A program made the position numbers and the translations under genes. Source: Hofstenia miamia (Eukaryota; Xenacoelomorpha; Acoela). Taken from it: a DNA stretch of 64,000 nucleotides. Of the stretch, positions 10,077 to 20,539 are shown one piece after another (position 1 is the first letter of the stretch; each line of letters starts with the position of its first letter). The stretch lies in assembly GCA_004352715.1 (NCBI GenBank), contig SCFE01000042.1:569675-633674 (forward strand), given 5' to 3'. The notes beneath the pieces are model-generated. The model searched no databases, was not told where the DNA came from, and saw nothing but the letters and a program-made list of their open reading frames with translations.

Positions 10077-10532
10077 ATGAGTAAAAGAGTGTCAAGTTGT
10101 AAGTGAACCAATTATACTGAAAACAGTAAATAATACCAAGACAGAAGAAAATTAAAAACTTATGGATTTGAATTTATGGGTTGTTCTAATGAAACAAGGA
10201 AATGTGAATTAACCAGTCCAAAAGAAGTTATAAAATATGTAATACATAACTTTAAAATACAAAAATTTAATTATCCTAATTTAAATCATGTGATTCTAAA
10301 GTCTTGTTTAGCTTACCAATGACTTTATATGGTTAATTTTGACAAGAAAATTTCTATAAGTGAAATATTAGACAAATTTGACCAGAAAATTTGTTTGAGT
10401 GGACCAGGAGAAGGATGTTTAACAAACCTATTTGAATATTTATTCTCCACAACAGCTATGGTCAATTTTACAATGAATATGGATTGGGTAGGGGCTATTG
10501 CTATTCAATTCAAAATACTTGCAATTTCTTAA
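10077..10532 (+). pseudogene. Unidentified Polinton late protein with three in-frame stops
   Basis: From ATG 10077 a single frame of about 152 codons carries stops at codon 10 (TGA), codon 19 (TAA) and TGA near 10320, and otherwise stays open. It contains TYGFEFMGCSNETRKCEL, IHNFKIQKFNYPNLNHV and FDQKICLSGPGEGCLTNLF. I cannot assign a family. The upstream motif and the unbroken frame make a former gene likely. The 3' part is repeated after the small gap at 10775. Confidence 0.45.
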
Positions 10533-11110
10533 AGAAAAACCCTTTGTTAGGACATCTGACAGGTTTTATGTTTTGCTTAAGAAATAGGGTGTAATTAAAA
10601 GTAGAAGCACTGAATTTCATGTAAAAATTCTGAACAACAAGTGGCTGCAGGAATTCTTGGGATGTCCGGAAAAGGCAGGTTTTTGCTCAAAAACATAATG
10701 GTAAATAGTTAAAAAGGGGGTATAATTGAATAATTATTTATATGGGTATAACTGTAGTCTTTTTAACCCTGGCTNNNNNNNNNNNNNNNNNNNNNAACCT
10801 AATTGAATTTCAATTCTCCACAACAGCTATGGTCAATTTTACAATGAATATGGATTGGGTAGGGGCTATTGCTATTCAATTCAAAATACTTGCAATTTCT
10901 TAAAGAAAAACCCTTTGTTAGGACATCTGACAGGTTTTATGTTTTGCTTAAGAAATAGGGTGTAATTAAAAGTAGAAGCACTGAATTTCATGTAAACATT
11001 TTGAACAACAAGTGGTTGCAGGAATTCTTGGGATGTTTGTAAAAGATAGGTTTTCCAAAAAATGCGAAAAATTGCTCAAAAACATATTGGTACATAGTTG
11101 AAATGAATGT
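10430..11110 (+). repeat. About 280-bp duplication flanking a 21-N gap
   Basis: Sequence from about 10445 to 10720 (starting CCACAACAGCTATGGTC) recurs from about 10818 to 11110 on the other side of the N run at 10775-10795. There are a few substitutions, for example CTGCAGG versus TTGCAGG. Either two alleles placed in series by the assembler or a real tandem duplication. Confidence 0.75.
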
Positions 11111-11256
11111 ATAATTGAATAATTATTTATATGCATATGGCCTGAATTTCTAAAAAACGCCTTTTTTCATATCAAAATCAATAGAAAAAGTTTTAAAAGT
11201 TATTGAAAACTGATCATTATTAGAAAACCATATATATCAAACTGGGACTTTCCTTA
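11111..11256. other. Non-coding junction, no feature seen
   Basis: AT-rich sequence between the Polinton duplication and the reversed gypsy fragment. The right end of the Polinton must be near here, but no inverted terminal repeat is visible. Confidence 0.4.
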
Positions 11257-11745
11257 CTACTCTCTTGTGTCTCCTACTGTGTGATGATGATTACTTTTGT
11301 CTTGTATCTTTTTGCTAGTTTCAATGTTTCTTTGATGTGTATTTTTTGAGTTTCTTTTGCTTTGTTTGATAAAGTATATCATTGTGAGATGATTTTTATC
11401 CAGGTTTACTTGTTCACACTTGTTGATAATTTCTCCTTTGTTTTTCATCAACTTTTGAACATCTTTTAGCATAAAGTGTTCATTGAATGTTATATGAACT
11501 GTGCTTTTGAAATATGGGCAGTTGAAATTTTCTCTCATTTTCATTTTATACAAAATTATTGTGTTACACATTGGCCAATTATTTTTATCTGTCACTATGG
11601 GGATTGTTGACCTCTCATTTTCTTATGTCAATGTGTTTTGTTTTATCAGCCTTTTTGTTTCTGGAGACAGACTATCATAGGAGCTATACTGCATTCTCCT
11701 ATTTGCAATGAAATATGGGTGTATTCTTTCTTTCCCTATTTTCAT
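11257..11745 (-). pseudogene. ORF3 N-terminal fragment of a gypsy-type element (third copy)
   Basis: The minus frame includes STVHITFNEHFMLKDVQKLM and HLTMIYFIKQSKRN, which align with STIHMTFNEDFTLETAQALM and NLTIIHMLRETEYN in the longer ORF3 at 45.0-47.8 kb. An upstream in-frame stretch (KIGKERIHPYFIANRRM) back to about 11742 is interrupted by a TAA and may be its true N-terminus. It lies directly after the integrase tail and repeat linker of the same strand, so it fixes the order integrase, linker, ORF3. The rest of ORF3 is missing at 11257. Function unknown. Confidence 0.55.
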
Positions 11746-11749
11746 CACT

Positions 11750-12410
11750 CTGCTTTTTTATTCTTCAGATCTAGATGACTTTGTTGTAGTGGAGCAAACT
11801 TGTCAAGGGTTGTTCAGAGATGTCAATTTCAGAGTTATTGCTGATCTGTTGAATATTTGGATCCTTTAGTTGATCACAGACCTTGGTTCCTGCTGCCTTT
11901 AGTTGCAGACAAGGACCTCTTGTTGTAGTGGTGTGCTCTTTGCCCTTTAGTTGGCATCAAGTTTTGCTGGAGGTTGAGAGAGAGTGTTTGTGTATTGCCA
12001 ATTTTCTGGGTTGTTGTTCCAACCTCGTACCCTTTAGTTAATGCTTGGTATCACAATGTTGGCCCTTGTTTATCCACCTGCCCATAAATTGGCATTTGGG
12101 TGAAGGTGTTCTTTTCCTTAACCTTTCTGCTATGTGTTTCTCCATCCTCATACCCTTTAATTGGTAATTGGATTGCAGAGGTCTCCTTTTTACTCTTCTT
12201 CTTGTGTTACTAGTTGGTGAATGCTCTATCCTCATACCCTTTAATTGTTAATCAGATTGTGGAGGTCTCCTTTTTACTCTTCTTCTTGTGTTACTAGGTG
12301 GTGAATGCTCCATCATCATGCCCTTTAATTGGCAATCTGATTGCAGAGACCTAGTGTTTTTAGTGCTGCTGCTTGATGTTTCCTCCATCATCACATCCTT
12401 TAATTGATGA
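11750..12410 (-). repeat. Tandem linker repeats between integrase and ORF3
   Basis: The core CCTTTARTTG (plus reading) recurs near 11860, 11895, 11941, 12030, 12152, 12236, 12320 and 12397; the best four are 77-84 bases apart. On minus the best units encode a basic repeat of about 28 residues with QLKGMMMEHS and NTRRRVKRRP. It belongs to the gypsy fragment. The long minus-strand frames at 12038-12484 are this repeat, not a separate gene. Confidence 0.65.
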
Positions 12411-12840
12411 TCAGTTAGATAAGTTCTTCTCTGCACTCTTCTGCTCTTCAGTGGTGACCTGTGGGCACTTTCCATTTTCTTCATTTGACCTAAATTCAGT
12501 TAATAAATTAATATCCCATGTTTCTGGATAGTATCTGGGTTTATTTTTTACTGCCCTCTGGGGCATGATTCTTCTTTCAACCTTGGTATCATTGTGTTGG
12601 GTTATATATTCCTCTTCAAAGTCTTCTTCTGCTATGCTGTTGAGATCACACATATTGTTAAAAATACCATCATTACTTTTTATAATCTTAAATTCTGCAT
12701 TCTTGTCTAGCATTACTTGCTCTATGTCTATTTTTGCCTGTTTCAGGTTTTGGAAGTATAATATTCTTCTGTCATTAAGTTTATAATTGTTATTGGGTAA
12801 TGTTTGAGAAGTAGCTGCTTTTCTCCAGAGTTTTTCTGGT
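12411..12840 (-). pseudogene. Integrase C-terminal end of a gypsy-type pol
   Basis: The minus frame carries TLPNNNYKLNDRRILYFQNL and then an acidic block (NNMCDLNSIAEEDFEEEY) and WDINLLTEF. The same order is seen at 51.2-51.65 kb (ALPNNEYMLDNGRLLHFQNL; MCDLDSLPEEEFEEEF; WDIDLITAF). This is the region after the integrase core. The catalytic core is absent here, so the fragment is 5'-truncated near 12840, just beside a plus-strand polymerase pseudogene. Confidence 0.65.
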
Positions 12841-12904
12841 GAGGAATGACTACCAGAGGCGTGGGAATGCTTTAAAAAAATTTTGCATGAATCATTTCAG
12901 GTTA

Positions 12905-15149
12905 AATAAAAAAACACACTCCAAATTACACATAGTGAACATACAAGAATGCTGGCAAATGCAACATCCTGTGTATTATGTGAAAAACCATTTGAAGCAA
13001 CTTCAAAAAAAGTAATAGACCATTGTCACTATAGTGGTAAATTTAGAGGCATTTCCCATAGTGACTATAATTATTTTGCATAGATCACCCAATTTCACCA
13101 CCATATTTGCACAGAACACTTCCCATTATGACTTCCATATTTTATTGAAAACTTTGAAATTGAGGGAAGGCAAAAAATTAAGTTGTATTCCCTGCATTAG
13201 TGAAAACATGTTGTCATTCAGTTTATCAATTCCCATCTCAACTTTTGTAGATAAAAATAATGTAATGAAAAAATTTTTATGGAGATTTACAATTTCTAGA
13301 CTCTCATCACTTTATAACAGATAGTCTATCTAACCTAACAAAGAACATTGGCAGTGATAATTATAAATTTTTACATGTAGGTGTGAATGATGAAAAGGCA
13401 GAAGCATTTAGCAGAGGTAAGGGTTTACTCTGATATGATTATTTTGATAGTTTCAAAAAATGTAACAATACACAGCTTCCAGACTTGGTCTACTGGAAAA
13501 ACTGATTGAATGGGGAAATATCTCTAACACAGAAAGAACTGGACTTTGAGCCAAGGTATGTTCTTGCTGGCAGACACTCAAATGCTTTCATGATTGATAT
13601 ATGATGGCAGACACCCTCTTACTTGGTGATGTAATTAGAGAATTCAGATTGGACAGCATAGAAATGTACAAGCTAGACCCTGTGCACTTCTTCACTATTT
13701 CAAATTATAGCTGGAATGCAATGATGAAATGCATGTAGATGTCATTGGACCCCATTGCCAATCTGGATCAGTTGGAATTTATTGAAAATGGAATTTGAGG
13801 AGGCATGTCCAGCATTTATTCAAGTCATTATTTTAAAGCCAATAACCCAATGGTGGAGGGTTACAATAGTGGGAAAGACTCCAAATATTCAAACTTCCTT
13901 GATATGAATTCTTTGTACAGAGCTTCCATGTGCGAGTTTTTCCACACTGGAAGCCTATGCTGGACAGATGACAGTCTAGAAAATATACTTGCTACACTGT
14001 CAGAGGAAGACAGGGGTTTCCTGGTAATGGTCAACATTCCTTATCCATCACATTTGCATGGAGAAGATTCCAATTACCTGTTGGTACCACATAAAATGTG
14101 TGTGGATGATGGATTGTTGTCACCATACCAGAAACATATAAAAAACACACTAAATTTAAGCATGGGGAGAGTACTGAAATTAATGCAAACATTTTTCAAT
14201 AAAAAAAGTACATTATGAAGTTCTCAAATTTTATATTGCACAGGGTCTTAAAGTGACAAAATTCTATAAAGCATTGCAGTTCCAGCAGTTGCAATTTTTA
14301 AAGCCCTACATTAATTTGCACACAATGAAGAGAAAAGCTGCCAAGAATGAGTTTGAAAAGAATTTTTATAAATTAATGTCAAATGCAGTATTTGGGAAGA
14401 CTATGGAATCTCTCTGAAAATTGTGCATAGCCAAGTTTGTCAGTCATCAGGAGACTGCTGAAAAATTGATTAGAATCCTGAATTTAAGTCATTCAATATA
14501 ATTTCCAAAAATCTAGTGAATGTCATGTTACAGCATAAAGAAATCAGGTGAATGAAACCAAATTATATTGGTCAAACTATTTTAGATGGATCCAAATTAC
14601 AAATGTTTCAATTCCACTATGATGTTATGAAGGAGGCATTTAAGAATCAAATTTCCTTATTATAAAGTGACACAGACTCTCTCCTGTATAAAATAAAGAG
14701 CAAAAATTTATATGCAAAATTGCCAGCAATAGTCAGCCATTTTGACTTCTCAAATTATCTGAAAGATTCACCATTGTTTAGTGAGGTAAATAAGAAAACT
14801 TATTTAAAGGTGAAGGATGAGTGGCAGGTGGAATACTAACACAGATGGTGGCATTAAAATAAAAAATGTATTCCATACAATATATACATGCATATAGTAG
14901 GTATGTTTGCCTTAAATATAGTGCAAAGTGTGTTATTGGGGTTGTGAAAAAGACCATGAATTTTGATGTTTTCAAACAAATTTTGGATGGTGAAGAAATT
15001 CTGAGGTGAGAAATGGTAATAATTTGTAGCCATAACCATAATATCTCTATCAGGAGGATGAATAAAGTGGTGCTAACACCTTATGATGATAAGAGATATC
15101 TGCTGAATCATTACCAAAGTTTGCTGTATGGTCATAAAGGTATAGACTG
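12905..15149 (+). pseudogene. polB: DNA polymerase B pseudogene, second Polinton lineage (copy 1)
   Basis: Blocks in order: CVLCEKPFE and DHCHYSGKFRG (12970-13050); FHILLKTLKLREGKKLSCIP; NKEHW-type residues then YKFLHVGVNDEKAEAFSRG; DTLLLGDVIREFRLDSIEM (13600-13660); GGMSSIY and HYFKANNPMVEGYNSG; motif A LDMNSLYRASM (13900); FYKLMSNAVFGKTMESL (motif B, 14365-14415); motif C SDTDSLLYKIKSK (14668-14705); and C-terminal TPYDDKRYLLNHYQSL to TGA at 15147. Many stops and shifts. It is closer to the minus-strand copy at 23.0-26.2 kb than to the polymerase at 4-7.5 kb. Start truncated at the gypsy fragment. Confidence 0.8.
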
Positions 15150-15896
15150 AATTTACATGTATTTTACTAATTTTCCATTTAGATATTCCACCATCTTCAA
15201 TTAAATGCCCTATTGAAGTTGCCTCTATAAATGAATTGTCTACAAGCAGCAGCAGCAAAAGACCTCCTTTAGGTATATGAAAATTATTTTGTACACAAAT
15301 TTAATACTTATTCCCTAGATACGTGATAGTGAATTGCATCTGCCATTTCATTCTGCCTCCATACTTTCTCCACATTTCTGTATATTGAAAATTGAGCAGA
15401 TCAATTTATGGTTAATTATGTTTTACCTACTGAGATGTTGTAAATATTTTTTGTCATTTCCACACAATGCATTTCCCTCTATTCATCCATATGTTTGTGC
15501 AAAGTCCACCTCTAGGTTAAATTTTCACCACAACAAAAGCATATGATCATTTTAATGTATAATAAAAGTATTTAAATATTTAGCTCTGCCTCCTGTCCTT
15601 TCATGATACTCTGTTGATCAATTGAAAAAAACGCCTCTATGTTGAACTCCACCATAACAAAAGTATAATTGTTTTACATGTATAATAAATTAATGAGAAT
15701 ATTTATCTATGTCTGTCACTATTTTACAATGCTCAATTGTATTGAACAAAAAGGAATGCCTCCATGCAAAAATTCAATCACAAAAACATATGTGCATTTT
15801 ACACATGCAAGAAATTAACAAGAATATTTAGCTCTGTCTGTTGCTATTTTACAATGCTCATATGTATTGAATGAAGAATGCCTCCATGGTAGATAC
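15150..15896 (+). repeat. Gene-free stretch with tandem repeats of about 122-126 bp
   Basis: No gene. Units marked by TTTAGCTCTGYCTSYTG-like starts near 15581, 15703 and 15827 each continue with an Acc-rich part (CCATAACAAAAGTATAA type) and ATGCCTCCATG. At least three degenerate units cover about 15470-15890 and end at the LTR that starts at 15897. Confidence 0.5.
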
Positions 15897-17070
15897 TGTG
15901 GCATAATCCATGTGTGGTCAATCTAAGAGAAAGAATGGAGACAATTAAGACTTAATTGCAATAATAATTAATTGTAAAACACATGGTTATTATTATTTGA
16001 TTATTTGTAAATATTTATAAAAGTAGTTTTTGATATTAATTTGCTCAACAGTATTTGAAAAAAATCAAAAGATGATATTATGCATGCTAATTAATGCTGA
16101 TGTGCATTAATAATTAATAGCAGACAAAGAAAAACCAGGAAAAACTGTCAACAAAATCTACTAACAGGTACTAGCCAAGTATTTGATTCTTTACAATTAT
16201 TTTATATAAATATGAAGTTATTGATTTTATTTGTGATGAACAAATTTTACTGGAGTTACTTCATTATCTTTTCAGGTTATTTAATTAATTAAATGGAAAG
16301 CTAAACATTCAAGCTCAAGAGTAATCCTACATTGGTCCCTGAATCTGGTTAAAGGAATTCTGGAGCAGCTGCATGACACAGCTTTCAAAAGTGTGGTGCC
16401 ACTAGTAGCCAGGATTCCTCAAACTGCTCCTAAGTTAGGACTAGGAATAGTGATTTTTATAAATTGTAGCTTTCCTATCATCTGTGCAGTAAATAGCCAT
16501 ATTGCTGTTTTTAGGTTACTCACTTATAGATCTGAATTGCTCTATGATTGTAGTAAACCTTATTACACAATGTATTTGTTTGTTGGTATATCATTAGACT
16601 ATGGACTGACTCATACTGTCCTTTTCTTTCTGACTGATTTGATTGTTCACATGTATGATAGGTTAACATGTATGTTTATAAATGTAGAGTTATTATATGT
16701 AAGGCAAAACAACAAGCAAAAGCATCAACACACTAAATTAGTAAGTTATCACATACACACACAATCACTGAGGCAATATCACATGCACTGGGAGAATTGT
16801 AGGTGTTCATCATAATGTCCAAGTACTCTGGAGCTGTTACCAAACACTCCTCTCAACCTTTACCATCCACTCCTCTCAACCTAAACAAGCTGTTGTTAAT
16901 TCAAACATTCAGAAATGCTTGTGTAATATTAATTTAGTTAATGTATAAAGCAAATTGATTTGGTTGAGAATATTTTGAGATCTGTTATACCTGATCTATT
17001 GCACATATGTATAGAATTTGATGGAGCAAACTCTACAATCAAGTGAATTATGTGTTGACAAGATTCTACA
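15897..17070 (+). repeat. LTR, subfamily A, copy 1
   Basis: 1174 bp from TGTGGCATAATCC to GATTCTACA, directly followed by the primer-site-like TGGTGACTGTGACAGG. A nearly identical copy lies at 37813-38986 with the same downstream leader. It has the TG...CA ends of LTRs. The internal region after it runs into the 1000-N gap. A 140-codon frame inside (16393-16815) is open in both copies. Confidence 0.85.
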
Positions 17071-17131
17071 TGGTGACTGTGACAGGCACCTGACATCCAC
17101 AACAGAAAGAAAATAGAAATTTAAAGAAAAT
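17071..17131 (+). mobile_element. Primer-site-like sequence and leader of LTR element A, cut by gap
   Basis: TGGTGACTGTGACAGGCACC immediately follows the LTR, as a tRNA primer site should. The leader then matches 38987-39047 until the N run. Confidence 0.7.
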
Positions 17132-18131
17132 NNNNNNNNNNNNNNNNNNNNNNNNNNNNNNNNNNNNNNNNNNNNNNNNNNNNNNNNNNNNNNNNNNNNN
17201 NNNNNNNNNNNNNNNNNNNNNNNNNNNNNNNNNNNNNNNNNNNNNNNNNNNNNNNNNNNNNNNNNNNNNNNNNNNNNNNNNNNNNNNNNNNNNNNNNNNN
17301 NNNNNNNNNNNNNNNNNNNNNNNNNNNNNNNNNNNNNNNNNNNNNNNNNNNNNNNNNNNNNNNNNNNNNNNNNNNNNNNNNNNNNNNNNNNNNNNNNNNN
17401 NNNNNNNNNNNNNNNNNNNNNNNNNNNNNNNNNNNNNNNNNNNNNNNNNNNNNNNNNNNNNNNNNNNNNNNNNNNNNNNNNNNNNNNNNNNNNNNNNNNN
17501 NNNNNNNNNNNNNNNNNNNNNNNNNNNNNNNNNNNNNNNNNNNNNNNNNNNNNNNNNNNNNNNNNNNNNNNNNNNNNNNNNNNNNNNNNNNNNNNNNNNN
17601 NNNNNNNNNNNNNNNNNNNNNNNNNNNNNNNNNNNNNNNNNNNNNNNNNNNNNNNNNNNNNNNNNNNNNNNNNNNNNNNNNNNNNNNNNNNNNNNNNNNN
17701 NNNNNNNNNNNNNNNNNNNNNNNNNNNNNNNNNNNNNNNNNNNNNNNNNNNNNNNNNNNNNNNNNNNNNNNNNNNNNNNNNNNNNNNNNNNNNNNNNNNN
17801 NNNNNNNNNNNNNNNNNNNNNNNNNNNNNNNNNNNNNNNNNNNNNNNNNNNNNNNNNNNNNNNNNNNNNNNNNNNNNNNNNNNNNNNNNNNNNNNNNNNN
17901 NNNNNNNNNNNNNNNNNNNNNNNNNNNNNNNNNNNNNNNNNNNNNNNNNNNNNNNNNNNNNNNNNNNNNNNNNNNNNNNNNNNNNNNNNNNNNNNNNNNN
18001 NNNNNNNNNNNNNNNNNNNNNNNNNNNNNNNNNNNNNNNNNNNNNNNNNNNNNNNNNNNNNNNNNNNNNNNNNNNNNNNNNNNNNNNNNNNNNNNNNNNN
18101 NNNNNNNNNNNNNNNNNNNNNNNNNNNNNNN
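17132..18131. other. Assembly gap of exactly 1000 N
   Basis: Round length implies a gap of unknown true size. The body of LTR element A copy 1 is probably here. Confidence 1.
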
Positions 18132-20535
18132 ATTTGTTGTGCTTAAGCATTACACACATATGAAACAAAACGTTTTGTATATGAGCTGTTTTTGTGCAGA
18201 ATGAGTTATTGAGCAGAGCTTCACCACATCTAGCAATTTTACACAGATGTATCATAATTTATTTTCATAGTTGACTTGGGAAATCATGACACCTAAACTT
18301 GGTATTCAGATTATTCAATACATTGTAAGCTGATGTATCCATAATAGTAATGCATTAATTCACCCATCCAAAATTACTAATAGTTCCATGTTCAATTAAC
18401 CTTTCTAAACGTTTAAATGTATGTAAATGGGTAGACAAAGTTAGTTAATAGTGTATTATTCCCATGTAAAAAATACAAGCGCGTGGTATTTAGAAGACAA
18501 ATTGCTAAGAATTTTGAGAAACAAACATCATTTAATATAAATAATGAAAAACAAGATGCATAAAGTCCCATATCATAAATTCATTTTAAAGCAGAAATGT
18601 AAAAACATGCTCAGTTACTCATGATATACTATAATATACATAACCAGTGAAAATAAAAGATGGAAAAAATATGTAACATACCATGATATGTGTGTGTAGA
18701 TGCATTTGAAATTGCCAGACTGCCCTGCTTTTAACTATCTTTAACCCAGTGAGTAGCATAGGAAAGCAAGGGCCCATTACATTGGGATACCCTGAAGTTC
18801 TCAGAACACTTAGCTGACTCAGAGATATTGAAGGGAGGGTGTTTGCAAATGTTAATTAGTGACTCACATGGTTGACATTTATAAGATTACTGCTAATGGA
18901 TTTTCAGTGACATCACATACTTTACATTTTTAAGTGTATTGAGTGATGGATTATCAAGTAGCTAGTTTAATTAGTGATTTATGATATTTACAGACTGAAT
19001 CATTTTTGCAATGATTCATGTACACGTTCAGGCCAATTTAGTTCACAATGATTCATATACATGTTGGGCAAATTTAGTTCACAATGATTCATTTAAATGT
19101 TGAGGCCAATTTAGTTTACAATGATTCATTTACATGTTGGGGCCAATTTATTTTACATTCACATGTTTTGATATAGTGACTAATTTATATGGCTAATTTC
19201 ATTACACGTTTTTGTTAATATACCTGGCTATATCACATATTATGCACACTTACACTTTTTTGCATACATTGGGTTTACCTCACACTTGTGGCAATGACTA
19301 ATATTTTTCCTACCTATAAAAATTCCTAGTATTTCAACTGTTTACAGTGTACAATGTTTAATTTGGAAAACATTACATGTAAAACGCTACAATGCATTTT
19401 CAAATTTCTGGGTAATACTTTTCCTGTCCATAAAAATTACTGATGGTTAACATTTCTAACATTACATGTAAAAACCACATTTCATTTTGAAAAATTTTCC
19501 ATAATTTCAATTGCTTACACATACAGTGTTTAACTCATTTTTCAGCAACTTTCAAAAAAGACTACATTTCATTTTCAAAACAAACTATTTCATTTACAAA
19601 AACACCATTTTGTTTCTAAGCAACCAAACTATTTTTAACCCAATTTGATAATACAAATGGAAAATATTAAACATATTCTTAAACAAAAAGAGATTTGATA
19701 GTAATAAAATTTTATAGACACTAGTAAAAAAATGCATTGTCTAGTGTTTGTGTTAAAAGCAAAATTCGTCGTTTTCGAAAATAAAAAACTAGATATTTAA
19801 ATGAGCATGGTAAAGCCCACATTTTAAAATATGACAAAATACACATATATTCTATATGTTCCACTTATAATGATGGTAAATTACACTAGTAAATTTGTCT
19901 GTTTTAGTTATTCTAGTCTCCAACTGTTTCACCATCTGCTAGATGCATATTTTTCCTCATTTGCCACACATCTTCCCTTCCATTAAACATATGCAAATAA
20001 TATCTAAGTCAAGAGTTTTTTAGACATACCGTTTTAATACATTATTGCCTATTAAATATTGTATTAAAACACTTTATGTATTATTGTAAGCCAGAGAAAT
20101 TGATATTAACAAATAAAACGGTAATACATCCTGTGTATGTTTTAACTGCCTCCCATGATTAACATCAGTGTAGATTGTAATTCAATGTCTGTTTTTTCTT
20201 AACGCATTTTTCCTTTGAAATCTGGTAATTAGAAATGGGTTTACATCATAGAATGAGAGAAACATTGCACACACTAGTTATCTGCTAACATCTTGCTTTT
20301 ATTTCTTTGCAAATACATAGAGAGTGCATTGGGACTAAATAACATTGAAAATTGAATATCACAATAAATTGTATCACCAAATATCAAGCAAGTAATGAAA
20401 TGAAATTGTTTTATGATGGAAACAGCACTTTTTCTTCTGGTAGAAAAACCACAACAGACTAAATGTTTTAGACTAAATCAGTAGCAATGGGAAGCTTTTT
20501 GTGTAGTTGGTGAAACTAAATAATCCATAGCAAAA
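18132..20535. other. AT-rich DNA without recognised genes
   Basis: I see no coding homology on either strand. It contains short degenerate direct repeats (for example TTACATGTAAAA near 19375 and 19470) and the 37-bp array listed separately. Confidence 0.5.
19009..19158 (+). repeat. 37-bp tandem repeat, four units
   Basis: Units begin CAATGATTCAT at 19009, 19046, 19082 and 19119 and end GGCCAATTTAGTT, with spacing 37, 36 and 37. Copies differ by a few bases each. Confidence 0.85.
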
Positions 20536-20539
20536 TATA

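Larger units (their letters stand above)
2462..10540 (+). mobile_element. Decayed Polinton/Maverick (adintovirus-like) element
   Basis: Eight co-directional coding units fit this class: phospholipase A2 domain, DDE integrase with chromodomain, zinc-finger ORF, protein-primed DNA polymerase B, pX-like core protein, adenain-like cysteine protease, fibre-like protein and an unknown. Polintons are self-synthesising DNA transposons related to adenovirus-like viruses. Most genes here carry stops or frameshifts and several catalytic residues are changed, so the copy is dead. I found no double-jelly-roll capsid, penton-like capsid or packaging ATPase, and no terminal inverted repeats, so it is incomplete or its ends lie in unresolved sequence. 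Confidence 0.85.

Noticed and set aside
12038-12484. Basic Arg-rich proteins on minus as separate genes
   Set aside because: They are repeat units of the linker between integrase and ORF3.
15515-15890. CRISPR-like array
   Set aside because: Units of about 125 bp are degenerate over their whole length, with no constant repeat and variable spacer; the DNA is eukaryotic.
16996-18255. A 419-codon minus frame, and similar long frames at 33646-35104, 47640-48869 and 52633-53844
   Set aside because: Most of their length is N; only short ends are real sequence.
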